This document shows positions 16,148 through 23,911 of a DNA stretch of 38,201 bases, piece after piece. Both the position numbers and the translations under genes were made by a program. The stretch comes from JAWXUK01 sp044432725 (GTDB taxonomy: Bacteria; Bacillota; Clostridia; Oscillospirales; Oscillospiraceae), in NCBI GenBank assembly GCA_044432725.1, contig JAWXUL010000025.1:1-38201 (forward strand), written 5' to 3'. Under the pieces are notes generated by a model. The model did no database searches. It was not told the origin of the DNA and saw only the letters and a list, made by a program, of their open reading frames with translations. Each line of letters opens with the position of its first letter. Within the stretch, counting starts at the first letter, position 1.

Positions 16148-19001
16148 AGCCTTTTTTGATATACCATTCATCAAATCTTAGGTCACTGCGGTAACGGGTA
16201 TTGGTAAAAACCATATCATCAGGAACAGATAAACGAGATTCACGGATATAGACCGATTCATTCAAGGTGAAAAGTGGCAATTTGTACAGGAGACTTTGCC
16301 CAAGGTTGGACAATTCACTTAGGGTACTTTGATAACTATTTTGAGTGGTGGTAGAGGATAATTGGTCCACTAAGCCATCAAATTCTCCTTTATCCCCCAT
16401 CAGAGCAGACATATTTCCATTGGTTGATAAAAATTCATTGTACCAATCGTCTGTATTGAAAGAGGATAAGCCTTTCAGTAGCATATCAAATTCTCTTTGG
16501 ACATACATAAAGTCATTGCCTGTGGTGGCTTTTACAATTTCTACCGTCAGCCCCACTGCTTCCAGATATGCTTTCACTTGTTGCAAGAAAATATAGGTGG
16601 TGGGGTCACTGTGATAATAAGCAATGGTGAATACTCTGTCGAAATCGTAATTTGCCTCAGCTAATAGTGCTATGGCTTTGCTTGGATTGTATTCGTAAAT
16701 TTCAGCAGAAGCTTCGTTTGTCACACCACCCAGTGTCCCTGTGTCAAAGTACAGATCGGATAAAAGCTGAGATCTATCGATGGCATGGGCGATGGCTTGT
16801 CGCACCCGAACGTCCGCTATAGCATAGTTGGGCTCTCGATCTTCTGGATAAGTCCTTTCTTCTGCAATCATCTCTTCTCCATCCAAAAGAGCTTCCGATT
16901 CTAACTCTGCCACTGTTTTGACTTGGTAACCACCGGCAAGATTAAAGACAAAATAGCGATAGAAATGTACGTCAACATTATATTCATCCATGCCTTGCAT
17001 GGCACGATAGCTCACCATTTGGGTGATATTGGAAGTGCTGTAATAATCTATTTGTTCATGGGTGTAGTCCCACAGAAAAACAATTGTTTCCACGTCAGAA
17101 GTTGCTTCTGTGTAATAGGGATTCTTTTTCAGTACCAGATTATAGTCCTCGCTCATGGAATCGACCATATACATACCAGAAGAAACAGGATTATAGAAAA
17201 ACTCTGTTTCAGAGGTGAGTGTGGTCACGTCTACATCTCTCAAACTGTGTTCAGGTAATGGCACAAACTGTGCCAGCATTTGCACAAAGGTATTGTGAGG
17301 AGAACTCAGACGTATGGTGAGGACGTTCCCATTCACTTCCAAGCCCTCTAAACTGTCTCTTTTTCCATCTAAAAAGTCCTGAACACCCACAATTTTGTTA
17401 AAAGCCGTGGAAAGATTGACATTACCATTACCACAAAGAATAAATGCTTCAAAACTGAAAATGATGTCCTCCATGGTGATTGGTTCCCCATCAGACCAAA
17501 ACAAGTCCTCTTTTAAGGTGATTTCGTAGGTGAGTCCATTGTCTAAGATTTTGTAATCACTGGCAAGGTCAGGGCTTACATCAGAAAAATCAGTGGTCGG
17601 GGTGAATAAGGCACGAAATACCAACATAGAGGAAATACTACCGTTATTCCATGGATTTCCAATGGTCTGATTTTCTAACAAGGTCAAACTATCACCAATG
17701 GGAAGATAGATCACATTTCCACCGATGTAGGTTTCATTTGCTTTATTGATTGCAACACGAGCACAAAGAAAGAGTGCCGTTGCCAAAAGTGTTGCACCAA
17801 TCATCATGCTGGTTTTCTTTTGTGCTTCCACGTGGCGATCAATGTTTTTCTTTTCATAATCTTGAATGGAATCAAAATCTTCTTCCATTTCTTCTGGTGG
17901 ATTGTCTATCACAAGAGGAGTTTCTTCGCTCATGTCTTCCTCTCGTGCTGCCTTCACGCTTTTTTTGTGTTCATACATAGATTCGTCTGCCAAATCAAAA
18001 AGTTGACGGACAGAAAGGGTGTTATTTTCTTCACCCACTGCGATTTTGTAGCCCTGGGCATAGGAAATTTGAAATCTCTTTTCGTTATCGTTGAAATCTT
18101 TTGTGAGGGAAGCCAGTTCTTTTAGAAAATAGTGCAAATCATCTTCTGATTTCAAATCTTCATAATAAACTAAAAATTCATCTCCGCCATACCTTCCGAT
18201 AAACGGAGGAATCATGTGGACTTCTGCTGAAGATTTTAAGAGGTTTGCAAAGGATTTGATCAGTTCATCTCCCATGCGATGACCTCTGAAATCGTTTGTC
18301 TTTTTCAGGTCGTTCAGGTCAAAGACGATGACAGCATGTTGTTTTTCTCGTCCTACATTCAAAGTCGCTTTGAACAATTCATGGCATTTGGAACGATTAT
18401 AAAGACCAGTCGCCGTATCAATCAGCGCTAATTTTGCTTGTTCTCTGTTATCTAGCAATTCAGCACGATTTCTCATGAAGTTATTGAAAATAATGATGCT
18501 TAAAAGAATCAGAAGGAGTCCAATGCGATACTGGGTATCCGTCACACCATAGTTGACCTTTCTGGAATGTTCTTTTACAGCGTCAGATAAATTTGTCATT
18601 TGGTAGAAATGGTTATCCGCAGCTAAAAGAAGGGTGTTGTTGTCTAAATCCTCTGCATAGATTAACTCTAGTATCACATCCCAGTTATAGAGAATGACAT
18701 CAGCCATTTCACGGAAATACTCGTCAGACAAAACAGAGAGCGAGTCATCACTCCCAGCATTCAGGGATTTCTGGGTTTCTACTTCAAGGTATGACAAGAG
18801 AGCTTGGTCTCCTTGATCATTCAAAACCAATCGTACCATACGCTGTGTGCTAGAACTTAAAAATTCTATTTGGTTCACGTCCTCCACCACGTCATTGAGT
18901 TCAGATAGCTGCTTAATCAGGGTATAGCTGGCGAAAAGAAAGATCACCATGATTGCGGCGAGTAGCCCCCAAGTTTTATCTCTTTTTGTATTTTGTAGCA
19001 T
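16146..19001 (-). CDS. Single-chain DGC-SBP: membrane GGDEF fused to a family-5 solute-binding protein
   Basis: A 951-residue protein joining, in one chain, the domains encoded separately at 4829-7671. In order: membrane helix (about 11-29), extracytoplasmic helical domain (30-155), membrane helix (about 159-176), GGDEF domain (about 190-350) with GGDEF at 272-276 and 'IVFDLNDLKKTNDF', a charged cytoplasmic linker (357-397), a third membrane helix (about 399-418), and an extracytoplasmic SBP_bac_5 domain (about 425-951, 'DVRVRQAIAHAID', 'YEYNPSKAIALLAEA'). The RxxD I-site is missing (MIPP), as in the unfused cyclase. The upstream in-frame Met at 19040 is rejected, because GGAGG lies 5 bases before the ATG at 19001. 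Transcription starts from a near-consensus promoter divergent from the EAL operon. Predicted role: ligand binding outside controls c-di-GMP synthesis inside. Confidence 0.92.
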   Translation of the reverse strand: MLQNTKRDKTWGLLAAIMVIFLFASYTLIKQLSELNDVVEDVNQIEFLSSSTQRMVRLVLNDQGDQALLSYLEVETQKSLNAGSDDSLSVLSDEYFREMADVILYNWDVILELIYAEDLDNNTLLLAADNHFYQMTNLSDAVKEHSRKVNYGVTDTQYRIGLLLILLSIIIFNNFMRNRAELLDNREQAKLALIDTATGLYNRSKCHELFKATLNVGREKQHAVIVFDLNDLKKTNDFRGHRMGDELIKSFANLLKSSAEVHMIPPFIGRYGGDEFLVYYEDLKSEDDLHYFLKELASLTKDFNDNEKRFQISYAQGYKIAVGEENNTLSVRQLFDLADESMYEHKKSVKAAREEDMSEETPLVIDNPPEEMEEDFDSIQDYEKKNIDRHVEAQKKTSMMIGATLLATALFLCARVAINKANETYIGGNVIYLPIGDSLTLLENQTIGNPWNNGSISSMLVFRALFTPTTDFSDVSPDLASDYKILDNGLTYEITLKEDLFWSDGEPITMEDIIFSFEAFILCGNGNVNLSTAFNKIVGVQDFLDGKRDSLEGLEVNGNVLTIRLSSPHNTFVQMLAQFVPLPEHSLRDVDVTTLTSETEFFYNPVSSGMYMVDSMSEDYNLVLKKNPYYTEATSDVETIVFLWDYTHEQIDYYSTSNITQMVSYRAMQGMDEYNVDVHFYRYFVFNLAGGYQVKTVAELESEALLDGEEMIAEERTYPEDREPNYAIADVRVRQAIAHAIDRSQLLSDLYFDTGTLGGVTNEASAEIYEYNPSKAIALLAEANYDFDRVFTIAYYHSDPTTYIFLQQVKAYLEAVGLTVEIVKATTGNDFMYVQREFDMLLKGLSSFNTDDWYNEFLSTNGNMSALMGDKGEFDGLVDQLSSTTTQNSYQSTLSELSNLGQSLLYKLPLFTLNESVYIRESRLSVPDDMVFTNTRYRSDLRFDEWYIKKG
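17931..17943 (-). promoter_or_regulatory. Internal ribosome site and ATG at the fusion junction
   Basis: AGAGGAAG (17936-17943 on the minus strand) precedes an in-frame ATG at 17933-17931, residue 357 of the fusion. The encoded 'MSEE' corresponds to the 'MSEK' start of the separate SBP at 5965. Initiation here would give a free membrane-anchored SBP of 595 residues alongside the fusion. Confidence 0.55.
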
Positions 19002-19083
19002 AATAACCTCCAGATTAAAATGATTTTGGAAAGAAAACATATTTCATTGTAAAAAAATGTAATTTATTCGATTTTATAGATAA

Positions 19084-19112
19084 ATTTTACCACATCAAGG
19101 AGAAACTGTCAA
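19084..19112 (-). promoter_or_regulatory. Promoter of the DGC-SBP fusion
   Basis: On the minus strand: TTGACA (19112-19107), a 17-base spacer ending in TGTGG, and TAAAAT (19089-19084). Its -35 box is the consensus, unlike the TAGACA of the divergent operon 19 bases away. Confidence 0.8.
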
Positions 19113-19130
19113 TAAAATTTCTTAATTTCA

Positions 19131-19159
19131 TAGACAATCATAAAAGCTTATGGTATAAT
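19131..19159 (+). promoter_or_regulatory. Promoter of the second EAL / third PAS-GGDEF operon (TAGACA type)
   Basis: TAGACA (19131-19136), a 17-base spacer ending in ATGG, and TATAAT (19154-19159). The spacing to the divergent promoter leaves room for a shared regulator. Confidence 0.75.
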
Positions 19160-19416
19160 ATATGTTGTTGTATTATAGGTGTTGATAGAAATAACCCCAT
19201 AAACCTTTCAGGCAATTCCACGCTTCCTCTTTTTAGAAAAACGCTCACTCCAATTCCCTGAAAATCTGCTATAGCGCTGTGTATTACATAAAAATTTTAA
19301 CATTTATGGAAATTATGGGTCATGCCCTAATTCTCTGGGAAATTTAAAATAGAAATGATAAAGTTTTGACTGAAAGAATATAAACGAAAGAATATAAACG
19401 AAAGAAGATGACACAC
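19160..19416 (+). other. 257-base leader of the second GGDEF-EAL operon
   Basis: A long leader with no known riboswitch consensus that I can recognise. It contains TTTCAGGCAAT (about 19207-19217) and AAACGCTCACT (19239-19249), two 11-mers also found in the same order upstream of the iron-transporter ATPase. It ends with a 14-base direct repeat (GAAAGAATATAAAC at 19372-19385 and 19386-19399), whose partial third copy supplies the Shine-Dalgarno. Confidence 0.45.
19372..19407 (+). repeat. Tandem 14-bp repeat supplying the ribosome site
   Basis: Two exact copies of GAAAGAATATAAAC, then GAAAGAAG. The last forms the Shine-Dalgarno 9 bases before the ATG at 19417. A change in copy number would lengthen the leader without altering that spacing. 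Confidence 0.6.
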
Positions 19417-21528
19417 ATGGATTTAATGCAGTTTCTTGAAAAAACTTGCAACGATTGCACGAACCCTTGCTTTGTGCAAGATTTTGACACAGAAGAATTG
19501 ATTTTCATTAACCAAAGCTTAGAAAAAAAGTTTCAAATTTTCGAGGACTATAAGGGACGACTGGCAAAAGATGTGTTTCAAGGCTATATTGGGGAAAATG
19601 ATTTTTCTCCCAAAGAGAGCATCCTAGATGGGGAATACACCGAAAAAAGAATCTATAGCAATGCTTTGAAGAGTCATCTTCGTGCCAACACAACAATGTT
19701 CCATAAATGTGGTAGGAAACTTCTTTTGACTAAGTATTTTATGACTTCTATTGACAAAAAAAGAGTAGAAGCAGAAACTTCTTTTGAAATTGCCATGACA
19801 CAGTGTCTTGAAATTTTATCTATTCCAGACCAGACACTTTCCATTCAATCCTTTTTAAAATTACTGTGCGAGTTTCATTCTTGTGAACTAGCCTTCATTT
19901 GCGAGTTTGACGGTGATAATACCACACTGGCAAGCAAATATTTCTGGAGTAATACCGAAGGAGACGTGTCCATTCCTTTAGAACGGAAAGACACTGTTTC
20001 TATGGTGAATTTTGTGGAATGGTTGAAAAACGATAGAAACAAAGAAATCATCCATCTGGAAGCAGGGGATGCAAGCTTTGATGAGGCATCCACAGAAAAT
20101 CAAATCTTGGATAAATATGGAATTTCTAACATTACATTAAGCAAACTCTGGGACAAAGATGGCACGCTGTTGGGCATTGTGGGGATGAGCAACAGAACCC
20201 AACCAGTGTATGATGATCGCTTGATCAAAGCAATTTCTCATTTTGTGGTGGAGCGATTTAATGAGGCAAGCTCTAAAAAAGCACTGGAGACCTTGAATGA
20301 AATGGATTTGCTGACTGGTTTCTTTAATCGGACAAAATATGGAGAGAAAATGGCGATGCTTCACAGAAATCCGCCGAAAACTCTTGGTGTTTTGTTTGTG
20401 AATTTAAATGGACTGCGGAAAACCAATGAGTATTTTGGTTTTGAAGTAGGAGACGTGCAAATTAAAAAGACAGCTTCACATTTACGGGATTATTTTAATG
20501 AGCCTTTTTATCGTATCAGCGGTGATGAATTTGTTGGATTCATGGAAAACTGGGCAGAAGCAGACTTTGTGGCTAAAGTGGACGAGTTACAAGTGCAACT
20601 AAAAACAACAAGCAATGAATCCAACTTTTCCATCGGCCATAGCTGGGAGAAGGACAACTATAATGTGAGTAACCTTGTGAAAATAGCTGATACTGTGATG
20701 GTCATCAACAAACAAGCTTATTATTTCAACTCTTTGAATGATACCGAGGATATTTTAGACACGATTCTTCGTGATTTGTTCCGTGCGTTAGCAGAAGATG
20801 AATTTTTAGTTTATTTACAACCACAAATCAATTTAGATACAGAAGAAGTGGTGGGTGCAGAAGCGCTGATCCGTAGATTTGACCGAAAACATCAGAAAAT
20901 GGTCTTTCCTGATAGCTTTATCCCCCTTTATGAGAAAAATTCCATCATTCGCCATGTGGACTTATTTGTTATTCGCAAAGTATGTCAGATTTTGGTGGAT
21001 TGGAAGCATCATGACCATGAAATGCCAATCTCTGTGAATCTAAGCCGTGTGACCTTAATGGAGCATGGAATTGTGAAAACCATTACTGACATTGTGGACG
21101 AGTACAAAGTCCCACGAAAGATGATCGTATTAGAAATCACAGAACGTATCGGCGCAGTAGAGGGAGATGTTTCCACTGCGTTGGTGGATGAATTCAAGGA
21201 AAAAGGCTTCCGTTTGTCCTTGGATGATTTCGGCTGCGCCTATTCTAATATTGTTACATTGTCACAAATCCAAGTGGATGAGGTTAAAATTGACAAAAGC
21301 CTTGTGGATAATCTGATTACGAACTCCAAAAATCGTGTCATTGTGAAGAATATGCTTCTCATGTGCCATGAATTGGACAATACATTTTCATTGGCAGAAG
21401 GGATTGAAACAGAGGAACAAGCAGAATTTTTACGTTCTGTGAACTGCCATTTGGGGCAGGGCTATCTCTATTCCCGTCCCATTCCAAATGAGGAGTTTTT
21501 TGAGAAATATATAAAAGACGATAAGTGA
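19417..21528 (+). CDS. GAF-GGDEF-EAL protein, predicted c-di-GMP phosphodiesterase (second copy)
   Basis: A 703-residue soluble paralogue of the protein at 13835 with the same order: PAS-like (about 1-115), GAF-like (about 125-285), degenerate GGDEF with SGDEF (368-372) and 'FVNLNGLRKTNE' lacking the metal aspartates, then EAL. The EAL catalytic residues are present: EAL at 482-484, 'SVNLSR', 'EITER', 'LDDFGCAYSN', 'DEVKIDKSL', 'LAEGIE' and 'GQGYLYSRP'. An in-frame ATG at 19408 abuts the AAAGAAG ribosome site, while the ATG at 19417 has 9-base spacing and aligns with the paralogue's start ('MDLMQFLEK' against 'MDWLERCDV'), so 19417 is chosen. The PAS-GGDEF gene follows after 9 bases, pairing a hydrolase with a synthase. 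Confidence 0.88.
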   Translation: MDLMQFLEKTCNDCTNPCFVQDFDTEELIFINQSLEKKFQIFEDYKGRLAKDVFQGYIGENDFSPKESILDGEYTEKRIYSNALKSHLRANTTMFHKCGRKLLLTKYFMTSIDKKRVEAETSFEIAMTQCLEILSIPDQTLSIQSFLKLLCEFHSCELAFICEFDGDNTTLASKYFWSNTEGDVSIPLERKDTVSMVNFVEWLKNDRNKEIIHLEAGDASFDEASTENQILDKYGISNITLSKLWDKDGTLLGIVGMSNRTQPVYDDRLIKAISHFVVERFNEASSKKALETLNEMDLLTGFFNRTKYGEKMAMLHRNPPKTLGVLFVNLNGLRKTNEYFGFEVGDVQIKKTASHLRDYFNEPFYRISGDEFVGFMENWAEADFVAKVDELQVQLKTTSNESNFSIGHSWEKDNYNVSNLVKIADTVMVINKQAYYFNSLNDTEDILDTILRDLFRALAEDEFLVYLQPQINLDTEEVVGAEALIRRFDRKHQKMVFPDSFIPLYEKNSIIRHVDLFVIRKVCQILVDWKHHDHEMPISVNLSRVTLMEHGIVKTITDIVDEYKVPRKMIVLEITERIGAVEGDVSTALVDEFKEKGFRLSLDDFGCAYSNIVTLSQIQVDEVKIDKSLVDNLITNSKNRVIVKNMLLMCHELDNTFSLAEGIETEEQAEFLRSVNCHLGQGYLYSRPIPNEEFFEKYIKDDK

Positions 21529-21537
21529 GGAAGAAAC

Positions 21538-23547
21538 ATGATTGAAAAAATCTATAAAATGCTTGTGAAAGCACTTGATCACAGCAGTCAAGCCGTGTTT
21601 CTATTTGATAAAAGTGAACGAAACCCTTTTTTTACCAACAAACAAGCAATCACACATTTTGCAGATGAAAATGGTCTGATTGATGTATATAATATTTTCG
21701 AGGGGAAAGCTTCTCCTTTTCTCCATTCTGCTGTCACAGAACATCTTGAATCCAATGGGTATGCCATGATGTATGATGTGCCTGTGATTTCCAATGGTAA
21801 TAACTCCGAGATTTGTGATGTTCAGGTTGCCTATGCCGACGACGAGCGCAAGTCCATTATGGTGGAACTGTATTTCAAAAAGGATAATCGAATGGATATG
21901 GCTTATAGTCAGGTGAATATCTCTACCAGAGCCGAAGCAATCTTAAACTATGATGAAAAACTTTCTATTGTCCATTGCAATGATCTGTTTTATGACGTGT
22001 TTGAAGCCAACGAAGAGATTCGCCATGCCCTCTACGAAAATAATTTAAGCAATGGGTTCCAGCCTGAACTACGAAAAGAACTGTTGGCAGAAATTCACAA
22101 TAAACTGGATAAAACCGCTCATTTTCACAGCAAAATGAAAGTTATCACTTCTAAAGATGAAACCCTTTGGTATTCTTTGGAGCTACATCGAAGAATACTG
22201 GATGATTCAGGGATAGACAAAGTGATGGCATACATGGTGAATATTGAAAAAGAGGTAGAAAAAGAAGCTGAATTCGAAGAAAATAATCAATATTTCAATG
22301 TGTTGCAAAGTTTGAGCAAAGGAATCTTATATCGATTTGATTTGAAAACAAGAACATTATATCGTAACGAAGAAGCCAGCAAAACCTATAACGCACCAAG
22401 GATAACAGAAAATTTCCCGTCCCAAGAATGGCTGAAGGAATTTATGCACCCAGAAGACGTGGCGAAAACCATTCTTTATGGTGAGAGTTTAGCAGAGGGG
22501 AAAGAATGTACCCTCACTGCCCGTGTGCGTGTTTCAGAAGGGGTATTTGAATACCATAATTTCATCTTTAAGCCTGTATACAGAGAGGATGGCTCTGTGA
22601 AAGAAATGATAGGCTGTACGAATAACGTCCATAACCTAACTGAAACAAAGAACGAGTTAGAGAATGTGAACCAATATTTTACAGCTATACAAAGCCTTTC
22701 CAATGATATGCTTTACCTCGTGGATATTAAAAGCAAAACCCTTAGACGAACAACAGAGCAAGCAGAACTTATGGGAATACCTGAGGTTTTATCGAACTAT
22801 CCAGATTCTGTCTGCGATACAGGATTGATTCACCCAGAAGATGTAGAGCTTTATCGTGACTTTGGCAATCTCTTGCTACAAGGTAAAGGAACAGAAGCAG
22901 AAGTCCGTATGAAATTGAAGAATGGTGGCTACGGATTTCACAGGCTTCTTTGTACGCCTGTTTACAAGCCAGACGGCACAGTGAAGGAAATGTTTGGGAA
23001 AGTCTTAAATGTGCAGAAAGAGAGAAATTTAGAGGAACAAGCCAATTATGATGCCCTGACTCATGTTCTAAATAAACGTGCTGTTTTGGACTTCACATCA
23101 GACATTCTAAAGGATTCCACGTCAAAGAGTAAGCACGCACTTTTCTTTATGGATTTAGATAACTTTAAAGGTGCTAATGACAATTTAGGTCATGTATTCG
23201 GTGATTATCTTTTGGAAGAACTTGGGCAAAGACTGAAAGATAGTATTCGTACGCAGGATTTAGTGGGACGAGTTGGGGGAGATGAATTTGTCATCTTCCT
23301 TCGTGATGTCCCCAATGCAGATATTTTGATGGGGAAAGCGAAAATGCTTCTTTCCACCATCAGCGAAGATTTTTCTGATGGTGAGGTGCGTCATAGCATA
23401 CACGGAAGTCTGGGGGTAGCTGTTTATCCAGACCATGGCATAAGTTACGAGGAATTGTATCACCGTGCAGACATTGCCCTTTATCATTCTAAGAAAAAAG
23501 GGAAAAATATGGTGACAATCTATGACCCAAGCTTAACAGAGGGTTAA
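21538..23547 (+). CDS. Soluble PAS-GGDEF diguanylate cyclase (two PAS_3-like repeats)
   Basis: A 669-residue cytoplasmic protein with the same plan as those at 8058 and 9714: two divergent N-terminal PAS-like modules (about 1-245), PAS_3/PAC-like repeats starting near residues 252 and 380, and a GGDEF domain (about 500-665). The active site GGDEF is at 580-584, 'FMDLDNFKGANDNLG' holds the metal and guanine residues, and an RTQD I-site is present. It is predicted active and product-inhibited. The second repeat is nearly collinear with the single repeat of the 8058 protein ('YPDSVCDTGLIHPEDVELYRDF' against 'FPKSVCDSGVVHQEDIETYMDF'). The GAGGAAG ribosome site lies 9 bases after the upstream stop. 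Confidence 0.88.
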   Translation: MIEKIYKMLVKALDHSSQAVFLFDKSERNPFFTNKQAITHFADENGLIDVYNIFEGKASPFLHSAVTEHLESNGYAMMYDVPVISNGNNSEICDVQVAYADDERKSIMVELYFKKDNRMDMAYSQVNISTRAEAILNYDEKLSIVHCNDLFYDVFEANEEIRHALYENNLSNGFQPELRKELLAEIHNKLDKTAHFHSKMKVITSKDETLWYSLELHRRILDDSGIDKVMAYMVNIEKEVEKEAEFEENNQYFNVLQSLSKGILYRFDLKTRTLYRNEEASKTYNAPRITENFPSQEWLKEFMHPEDVAKTILYGESLAEGKECTLTARVRVSEGVFEYHNFIFKPVYREDGSVKEMIGCTNNVHNLTETKNELENVNQYFTAIQSLSNDMLYLVDIKSKTLRRTTEQAELMGIPEVLSNYPDSVCDTGLIHPEDVELYRDFGNLLLQGKGTEAEVRMKLKNGGYGFHRLLCTPVYKPDGTVKEMFGKVLNVQKERNLEEQANYDALTHVLNKRAVLDFTSDILKDSTSKSKHALFFMDLDNFKGANDNLGHVFGDYLLEELGQRLKDSIRTQDLVGRVGGDEFVIFLRDVPNADILMGKAKMLLSTISEDFSDGEVRHSIHGSLGVAVYPDHGISYEELYHRADIALYHSKKKGKNMVTIYDPSLTEG

Positions 23548-23911
23548 GGCGATTAACTCTTCTTTATCGCTGTAATGCAGAGTCATTGATTGGGAAAGAG
23601 GAAGGTTAATGTAATTCCCCTCGATTATATGAAATGACGCAAGAAAACTGACAGAAAAAAATTTCTGATTAGCCAAAAAAAATCTTGATTCCTGAGTAAA
23701 AATGTGGTATAATAATAAGGTGTATTTTTAATACTGGAAGAATGTTGCCAGATTGGCTTTCATCAAGGAAAAGATTGCAGTTTGATGTATAAAACCTTTG
23801 ATATGGGAATGTCTGGAAGAATATCCCTTCCTCCATGAGAGCGGGTCTCTCCCACAGAAATAACCATAAATTTGGTGAAAATATAAATTTAGACTTAAAA
23901 AGAGGTAAATT
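23548..23911 (+). other. Intergenic region and 200-base leader of the family-1 SBP
   Basis: No gene. The first half lacks a convincing terminator; only a 5-bp GCGAT/ATCGC stem is seen. The leader after the promoter holds a repeated CTGGAAGAAT (about 23734 and 23813) and possible stems such as GAGA/TCTC within 'GAGAGCGGGTCTCTCCC'. No known RNA element was recognised. Confidence 0.4.
23685..23713 (+). promoter_or_regulatory. Promoter of the family-1 SBP
   Basis: TTGATT (23685-23690), a 17-base spacer ending in TGTGG, and TATAAT (23708-23713). The extended -10 resembles the other promoters of this cluster. Confidence 0.65.

Noticed and set aside
19002..19040. N-terminal extension of the DGC-SBP fusion to 19040
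   Set aside because: The added residues are not signal-like, and GGAGG stands directly before the ATG at 19001.
19160..19416. c-di-GMP riboswitch in the long leader of an EAL operon
   Set aside because: Expected from context, but the conserved GEMM-I or c-di-GMP-II core sequences are not visible. A covariance search would settle it.
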